A stretch of DNA of 10,881 bases from Burkholderiales bacterium (GTDB lineage: Bacteria; Pseudomonadota; Gammaproteobacteria; Burkholderiales; Burkholderiaceae), in contig CAHJWV010000257.1 in assembly GCA_903643055.1 (NCBI GenBank), forward strand, positions 1 through 10,881, written 5' to 3'. Below the pieces are notes generated by a model. It worked only from the letters and a program-made list of their open reading frames with translations, was not told the DNA's origin and searched no databases. This document shows, one piece after another, positions 7,013-10,881 of this stretch. Position 1 is the stretch's first letter. Each line of letters starts with the position of its first letter. The position numbers were made by a program, and so were the translations under genes.

Positions 7013-7834
7013 TCATTTTGGCTTTGCCACCAAGCGCAAATGGCTGGGCTGGATCACGGCCTCGTCACACACGATCAGCGCAAAGTGAACCACGTTCTCC
7101 AGCTCGCGAATATTGCCTGGCCAGGCACCGGCGCGAAGGGCACTGCGTGCCGCTTCGCTGAAGCTCATGCCTTGCAGGCCCATGCGGCCGGCGTGTAGCG
7201 CCAGGAAATGATCGGCCAGCGGCAAGATGTCGCCGCGCCGCTCGCGCAAAGGCGACAGATGCAAGGGTGCGACGCTCAGCCGGTAATAAAGATCTGAACG
7301 GAACGCCTGCGTTTGCACCGCTCGGCTCAAGTTCGCATGCGTGGCGGCCACCAGCCGAACATCCAGCGCGATCGGCTTGCGTGAGCCGATGCGCACCACC
7401 TGATGCTCTTGCAGTACGCGCAGCAGCTTGACCTGAAGCGCCAGGCTCAGATCGCCGATCTCATCGAGAAACAGCGTGCCGCCCTGCGCGGCTTCGAACC
7501 AGCCGGCGCGTGCCGTGATGGCGCCGGTGTAGGCCCCGGCCTCATGGCCAAACAGTTCGGCATCGATCATTTGCGGGCTGAAGCCGCCGCAGTTGACCGC
7601 GACGAAAGGGCCAGCGCGCTCACTTGTCTGGTGGATGTGCCGAGCCACCAATTCTTTGCCGGTACCCGTCTCACCGAGGATCAGAGCGGTCGCATCACTG
7701 CGGGCCACACGTTCGATCTGGCGCTGAAGTGCGCGGGAAATCGGGTCGTGAAACAGCAAGCTGGGTGGCGAGGGGGCCAAGGCCGCAGCGTGCGCGATGT
7801 CGGAGGGGGTCGGGGCGCGGGGGGATGTCGGCAT
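7013..7834 (-). CDS. Sigma-54 AAA+ activator without DNA-binding domain
   Basis: This is a 273-residue bacterial enhancer-binding-type ATPase that remodels sigma-54 RNA polymerase. Motifs are Walker A GETGTGKE (54-61), the sigma-54 contact loop GAYTGA (100-105, usually GAFTGA), Walker B GTLFLDEIG (119-127), the arginine-finger region F-R-S-D-L-Y-Y-R-L (178-186) and sensor II W-P-G-N-I-R-E-L (238-245). It has no N-terminal receiver, GAF or PAS domain, and it ends 28 residues after sensor II, where PspF and NtrC relatives continue into a Fis-type helix-turn-helix. Reading past the stop in all frames shows no HTH remnant. Activators without an HTH are known (for example FlgR of Helicobacter), so it may be functional and act from solution, or be a shortened gene. 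The start at ATG 7834 is chosen because the family begins shortly before the L-L-F-H-D segment; the frame is open to 7999, but the extra residues look non-coding. It is divergent from the exbB operon. Confidence 0.85.
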   Translation of the reverse strand: MPTSPRAPTPSDIAHAAALAPSPPSLLFHDPISRALQRQIERVARSDATALILGETGTGKELVARHIHQTSERAGPFVAVNCGGFSPQMIDAELFGHEAGAYTGAITARAGWFEAAQGGTLFLDEIGDLSLALQVKLLRVLQEHQVVRIGSRKPIALDVRLVAATHANLSRAVQTQAFRSDLYYRLSVAPLHLSPLRERRGDILPLADHFLALHAGRMGLQGMSFSEAARSALRAGAWPGNIRELENVVHFALIVCDEAVIQPSHLRLVAKPK

Positions 7835-8301
7835 GCGCCGATTGTTCCGTTCGATTCGCACGCTTGGAACGAAGGAAAGCGCATGAAGGCCGTGGCTGTG
7901 CGATGGCATGCGCATGGCAAGCAAGCCCGTCTGTGGCGATCGAGGCAATCGCTGCTGCGGCCTGTTGTGCTTGCAGCAGTTGCGGCTCGCATGCAGCAAT
8001 AGGGGCGTGCGCCGAATCGGCGAAAAAAGAAGCCGATCAGCGATTCGGGTCGGATCAACACGATGAAAAGGCCGCGCCGGTTGATCCGGAGAATGAGGCC
8101 TTCTCTCCTCGAAAAGAAGGTGGAATTCGAATCAAGTGATGCGCTCCTATGGCTGGTTATTTATTCTGACCATGCCACCAACGCACATAAGCATCTGCAA
8201 AAGTCTTTGTTCACGCCTGCATCGCGCCTGCCCACACTGCTGCCGCAACGTGTCTCGCATTGGCTCGTCACTTATTCGCCAACATCTTCAGCAGGATCTC
8301 G
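7835..8301. other. Long divergent intergenic region before exbB
   Basis: These 467 bases lie between the divergent sigma-54 activator and exbB genes. I see no gene. The part after about 8120 is richer in A/T, as expected of a promoter region for exbB. Perfect inverted repeats are CGCCG-AAT-CGGCG at 8010-8022, followed by six A, and CCTTCT/AGAAGG with a 10-base loop at 8099-8120. I looked for a Fur box, which often controls exbB/tonB operons, and found no good match. Confidence 0.4.
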
Positions 8302-9075
8302 ATGAAACCTACTCTCTACTCGATTCGTCAGCGGGCGCTAGCGCGCGTGGCATGTGGTGCGGCACTGTTGTTGGGCGCCGCATGGGCGCACGCGCAAACG
8401 GGTTCGGTTGCGCCGGCAGACAGCCCTTATGGCCTCGGCGCCCTGTGGGCACAAAGCGATTTCGTCGCGAAGGGCGTGTTGACCTTGCTGGCGCTGATGA
8501 GCGCGGGCAGCTGGTACGTCATCGTCACCAAGCTGATCGAGCAAGTGAAGATCAATCGCCAGAGCCGTGATGCCAACAAGAGTTTCTGGGATGCCGAATC
8601 GGTGCGCAAGGGTGCCGATGGCCTCGGCAAGGACAGCGCTTACCGCTACATCGCCGAGGCAGGCATCGTGGCCACCGGCAAGCACAAGGGCTTGCTGCAG
8701 CACGTGGCCTTCAATGACTGGGTGACGCTGGGCATTCAGCGCGCCACCGAGCGCATCCAGGCTTCGTTGCAGAACGGTTTGGCCGTGTTGGCCACGGTCG
8801 GCTCGACCGCGCCGTTCGTCGGGCTGTTCGGTACCGTCTGGGGCATCTATCACGCGCTGACGGCCATTGGCGTTGCAGGCCAGGCTTCGATCGACAAGGT
8901 CGCCGGCCCGGTGGGCGAGGCGCTGATCATGACCGCCATCGGCTTGGCCGTCGCGGTGCCCGCGGTGCTGGGCTACAACTGGCTTGTTCGCCGCAACAAG
9001 GCCGCGCTGGATTCAGTGCGTGCCTTCGGCCAGGACCTGCATTCGGTGTTGCTGTCGCAGAACGCAGTGGCATGA
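8302..9075 (+). CDS. exbB: ExbB proton channel subunit
   Basis: This is a 257-residue MotA/TolQ/ExbB-family protein. With ExbD it forms the inner-membrane proton channel that drives TonB. A signal peptide precedes the channel part (hydrophobic 15-28, cleavage-like A-H-A at 29-31), as in the longer type of ExbB. TM1 is at about 55-78, TM2 at about 158-188 with the family signature G-S-T-A-P-F-V-G-L-F-G-T-V-W-G-I, and TM3 at about 204-226. The cytoplasmic loop between TM1 and TM2 is of normal size. The start at ATG 8302 is supported by AGGA at 8293-8296 with a 5-base spacer and by the signal peptide; a TTG at 8260 is in frame but adds residues with no support. It is the first gene of the exbB-exbD1-exbD2-tonB operon, 49 bases before exbD1. 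TolQ is a less likely identity because no tolA, tolB or pal genes follow. Confidence 0.95.
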   Translation: MKPTLYSIRQRALARVACGAALLLGAAWAHAQTGSVAPADSPYGLGALWAQSDFVAKGVLTLLALMSAGSWYVIVTKLIEQVKINRQSRDANKSFWDAESVRKGADGLGKDSAYRYIAEAGIVATGKHKGLLQHVAFNDWVTLGIQRATERIQASLQNGLAVLATVGSTAPFVGLFGTVWGIYHALTAIGVAGQASIDKVAGPVGEALIMTAIGLAVAVPAVLGYNWLVRRNKAALDSVRAFGQDLHSVLLSQNAVA

Positions 9076-9124
9076 CATCGCATTGGCATGACATGAAGCG
9101 CAGCCGCATGAACAGGGCAATCTC

Positions 9125-9550
9125 ATGGTGATGAACTTGGGCGCATCCGACGCGGATGACGAAGTGGTGTCCAGCATCAACACGACCCCGTTGGTCGATG
9201 TGATGCTGGTGCTGTTGATCATTTTCCTGATCACGATCCCGGTGGTGAACTTCTCGGTGCCGGTCACGCTGCCCAAGGAAACCAACGAGGTGCGTGAGAC
9301 CAAGCCGGAGAACATCGTCATCACCGTCGATGCGCAAGGTGCGATCTATTGGCAAGACACCCGCGTCAACGGCACCGAAGCGCTGGTCCAGCGGCTGCAG
9401 CAGGTTGCGCAGCAGGACCCGCAGCCCGAGGTGCAGATTCGCGGCGACCTGAATGCCGACTACGAGCCGGTGGGCAAGATCGTTTACGCCTGCCAGCGTG
9501 CCGGCATCGCCAAGCTGGGTTTCATTACCGAGCCTCCCGCGCACGGCTGA
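9125..9550 (+). CDS. exbD: ExbD biopolymer transport protein (first copy)
   Basis: This is a 141-residue ExbD/TolR-family protein: a short cytoplasmic N-terminus, one TM helix at about 22-41, and a periplasmic domain. The essential proton-carrying aspartate is present as D25 in T-P-L-V-D-V-M-L-V-L. The periplasmic part shows the usual pattern I-V-I-T-V-D-A-Q-G-A-I-Y-W and then V-Q-I-R-G-D-x-x-A-D-Y. The start at ATG 9125 follows AGGG at 9114-9117 with a 7-base spacer; ATG 9131 is the next choice. It lies between exbB and a second exbD, 36 bases before the latter, and should assemble with ExbB as the channel core. Confidence 0.94.
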   Translation: MVMNLGASDADDEVVSSINTTPLVDVMLVLLIIFLITIPVVNFSVPVTLPKETNEVRETKPENIVITVDAQGAIYWQDTRVNGTEALVQRLQQVAQQDPQPEVQIRGDLNADYEPVGKIVYACQRAGIAKLGFITEPPAHG

Positions 9551-9586
9551 GCCCGCGCTGTCTCCATTCATCTGTAAGGTTATGCC

Positions 9587-10015
9587 ATGGGAATGCAAGT
9601 CAATGCGTCGGCTGCCGACGACGAGCCGATCCTGGACGTCAACACGACGCCGCTGATCGACGTGATGCTGGTGCTGCTGGTGATGTTGATCATCACCATT
9701 CCGATCCAGCTGCATGCCGTCAAGCTGAACCTGCCGGTCGGCACGCCACCGCCCAGCGTGGTCCAGCCCGAGGTCGTGAAGATCGACATTGATGCCAGCA
9801 GCACGGTCTACTGGAATGGCAACCCACTGGCCGACCATCAGGATCTGCTGGGCAGGCTGAAAACCATCGCGGCCCAGCCCGAGCCGCCCGAAGTGCATGT
9901 GCGGCCCCACAAGTTCGCCAAGTACAACAGCTTCGTGGAAGTCATGGTCGCGCTGAACCAGAACGGCCTGCACAAGATGGGCGTGGTCGGCAGCGAGCAG
10001 TACATCGACAACTAG
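9587..10015 (+). CDS. exbD: ExbD biopolymer transport protein (second copy)
   Basis: This is a second ExbD of 142 residues, clearly paralogous to the first. It has the same acidic N-terminus (A-D-D-E), the same N-T-T-P-L-I-D-V-M-L-V-L core with aspartate D25, one TM at about 22-41, and a periplasmic domain with V-Y-W-N-G-N. The periplasmic halves of the two copies differ much more than the membrane parts, suggesting distinct partners or a mixed ExbD dimer (inference). Tandem exbD genes are known, for example in Xanthomonas. The ribosome-binding site TAAGG at 9575-9579, with a 7-base spacer, sets ATG 9587. tonB follows after 15 bases, so the two are probably translated together. Confidence 0.94.
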   Translation: MGMQVNASAADDEPILDVNTTPLIDVMLVLLVMLIITIPIQLHAVKLNLPVGTPPPSVVQPEVVKIDIDASSTVYWNGNPLADHQDLLGRLKTIAAQPEPPEVHVRPHKFAKYNSFVEVMVALNQNGLHKMGVVGSEQYIDN

Positions 10016-10030
10016 CACACAGAGGTTCAG

Positions 10031-10720
10031 ATGAGCGCTGTATTTCCGCCGCAAGGCTCTCTCTCGTTTCCAGGCTCGCTGCCCGCACCGCCCGGTGCGG
10101 GTGGGGGCAAGCGCAGCACCGGCCTGATCGTGGTCGTCGGGCTGCATGTGTTCGTGGCCTGGGCTCTGGCTTCGGGCCTGGCCCGCAAGGCGGTCGAGAT
10201 CGTCAAGAAGCCGATCGAGATGGCGGTGATCCGCGAGGCGCCGCCCCCGCCGCCTCCACCGCCGCCGAAGGTCGAGAAGATCAAGGAGGCGCCGAAGCTG
10301 AAGCCCCCGCCGCCGGCTTATGTGCCGCCGCCCGACATCACCCCAACTGCGCCGCCCCCGGCGCCGGTGATCCAGGCTGTGCAGCAAGAGCCGCCGAAAG
10401 AGCCGGTGGTGATTGCGCCACCGCCGCCGCCTGCCCCCGAGCCCAAGCCGGTAGCGGTGAAGCAGGAGATCAGCGTGGCCTGCCCCGGCTACCAGTCGGT
10501 GCTGGCTCAGGCGCTTGAAGATGCGATCGACCGTGTCGGCATCGAAGGCTCGGTGCGCACGCTGATCAAGGTGCGTGGCTCGCAAGTGGTCGATGTGCTG
10601 CCGCAGTCGGGGCCGAAGGAGTACTACAAGTACCTGACCGCCGCGATCAAGCGCATGCGCTGCTCGGCCGGTGGTGATCAAGATGTGCAGGTCACCCTGG
10701 ACGTTCAGTTCAAGAAGTAA
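10031..10720 (+). CDS. tonB: TonB energy transducer
   Basis: TonB carries the ExbB/ExbD proton-motive energy to outer-membrane receptors. The 229 residues show a Gly/Pro-rich cytoplasmic start (1-27), a TM anchor at about 30-50 that keeps the conserved histidine (H39), although the serine four residues before it in E. coli is valine here, a long periplasmic proline-rich spacer (70-143) with nine consecutive prolines at 71-79 and Lys/Glu-Pro segments, and a C-terminal domain (about 148-229). The last is a diverged TonB domain: A-I-D-R-V-G-I-E-G-S-V fits the classic pattern, but the usual Y-P start is replaced by C151-P-G-Y. A second cysteine, C211, could pair with it in the periplasm (inference). 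The start at ATG 10031 follows AGAGG at 10021-10025 with a 5-base spacer. It is the last gene of the operon, with a terminator after it. Confidence 0.93.
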   Translation: MSAVFPPQGSLSFPGSLPAPPGAGGGKRSTGLIVVVGLHVFVAWALASGLARKAVEIVKKPIEMAVIREAPPPPPPPPPKVEKIKEAPKLKPPPPAYVPPPDITPTAPPPAPVIQAVQQEPPKEPVVIAPPPPPAPEPKPVAVKQEISVACPGYQSVLAQALEDAIDRVGIEGSVRTLIKVRGSQVVDVLPQSGPKEYYKYLTAAIKRMRCSAGGDQDVQVTLDVQFKK

Positions 10721-10762
10721 GTCTCAAGCTGAGGGGTTCGCTGCGCGAGGGGTGCAGCGACG

Positions 10763-10803
10763 AGGCCCGCGGTCTGCCGATGTGCAGCCTGCGGGCTTTT
10801 TTT
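10763..10803 (+). terminator. Rho-independent terminator after tonB
   Basis: The hairpin has an outer stem GCCCGC (10765-10770) pairing with GCGGGC (10791-10796), an inner CTGC/GCAG stem and a CGATGT loop, followed at once by seven T (10797-10803). It closes the exbB-exbD-exbD-tonB operon 43 bases after the tonB stop. A second hairpin just upstream (10739-10759, CGCTGC/GCAGCG) has no T-tract. Confidence 0.9.
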
Positions 10804-10814
10804 GCCCCTTCTTC

Positions 10815-10841
10815 TTTGCTGCTTTCCTTTTGCTGCTTTCC
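10815..10841. repeat. 13-bp tandem direct repeat
   Basis: TTTGCTGCTTTCC occurs at 10815-10827 and again at 10829-10841, with one base between, directly before the adapter. It may be genuine low-complexity DNA after the terminator or an assembly artefact at a read end. Confidence 0.7.
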
Positions 10842-10843
10842 GA

Positions 10844-10881
10844 AGATCGGAAGAGCACACGTCTGAACTCCAGTCACTAGC
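10844..10881. other. Illumina TruSeq adapter contamination
   Basis: Positions 10844-10877 are identical over 34 bases to the Illumina TruSeq read-1 adapter (beginning AGATCGGAAGAG). The last four bases, TAGC, match the start of TruSeq index 10 (TAGCTT). This is not genomic DNA, and no feature should be called across it. One frame of the adapter reads DRKSTRLNSSH, a peptide known from contaminated database entries. Confidence 0.98.

Noticed and set aside
7893..7907. Possible sigma-54 promoter (TGGC-N7-TGGC)
   Set aside because: The GG-N10-GC spacing is right, but the -12 element has G for the conserved T and the -24 lacks the AC after TGGC. It lies about 395 bases before exbB.
8120..8301. Fur box upstream of exbB
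   Set aside because: No stretch approaches the GATAAT-type 19-base consensus; the A/T-rich part has no matching inverted halves.
8927..10681. Long open frame on the minus strand (584 codons)
   Set aside because: It is antisense to exbB, exbD and tonB. Its His/Arg/Gln-rich translation is the mirror of proline and valine codons, not a real protein.

Overview
The window looks like one end of a draft-genome contig from a GC-rich Gram-negative bacterium. Gene content (AtzE-type amidase, GmhA, ExbB/ExbD/TonB, a sigma-54 AAA+ activator) and the GC-rich codon usage suggest a betaproteobacterium of the order Burkholderiales, perhaps near Leptothrix/Rubrivivax/Comamonadaceae. This placement is inferred from protein style, not from a marker gene. 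The last 38 bases are not genomic: positions 10844-10877 match the Illumina TruSeq read-1 adapter, followed by the first four bases of an index.

Layout. 1-389 holds no gene I can support. 390-1774 (+) is an AtzE-family amidohydrolase broken by a 1-base deletion near 894; its catalytic serine codon also reads alanine, so it is annotated as a pseudogene, with sequencing error as the main alternative. 1775-2060 is non-coding. 2061-5368 (+) is a three-gene signalling cluster: a secreted FecR-domain protein, a two-TM sensor with a CxxCH haem motif (DUF3365/Tll0287-like) plus a HAMP domain and no output domain, and a soluble Ser/Thr protein kinase with two copies of a helical C-terminal module. 5405-5992 (-) is a phosphoheptose isomerase (gmhA), convergent with the kinase.

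5993-6359 is a divergent non-coding gap. 6360-6896 (+) encodes a protein whose C-terminus resembles the MbcA/ParS/Xre (DUF2384-type) toxin-binding domain. 7013-7834 (-) is a sigma-54 AAA+ ATPase with no receiver domain and no DNA-binding HTH. 7835-8301 is non-coding. 8302-10720 (+) is the TonB energising operon exbB-exbD1-exbD2-tonB, closed by a clear Rho-independent terminator at 10763-10803.

How the genes work together. The ExbB/ExbD/TonB proteins form a complete proton-driven inner-membrane motor for TonB-dependent outer-membrane transport. The 2061-5368 cluster is the most interesting part. Its order and tight spacing suggest that a periplasmic haem-type sensor passes a signal through HAMP to a separate cytosolic Hanks-type kinase, with a FecR-like periplasmic partner. 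This link is inferred from gene order. The remaining genes (gmhA, the DUF2384-like protein, the truncated sigma-54 activator) look like independent units.
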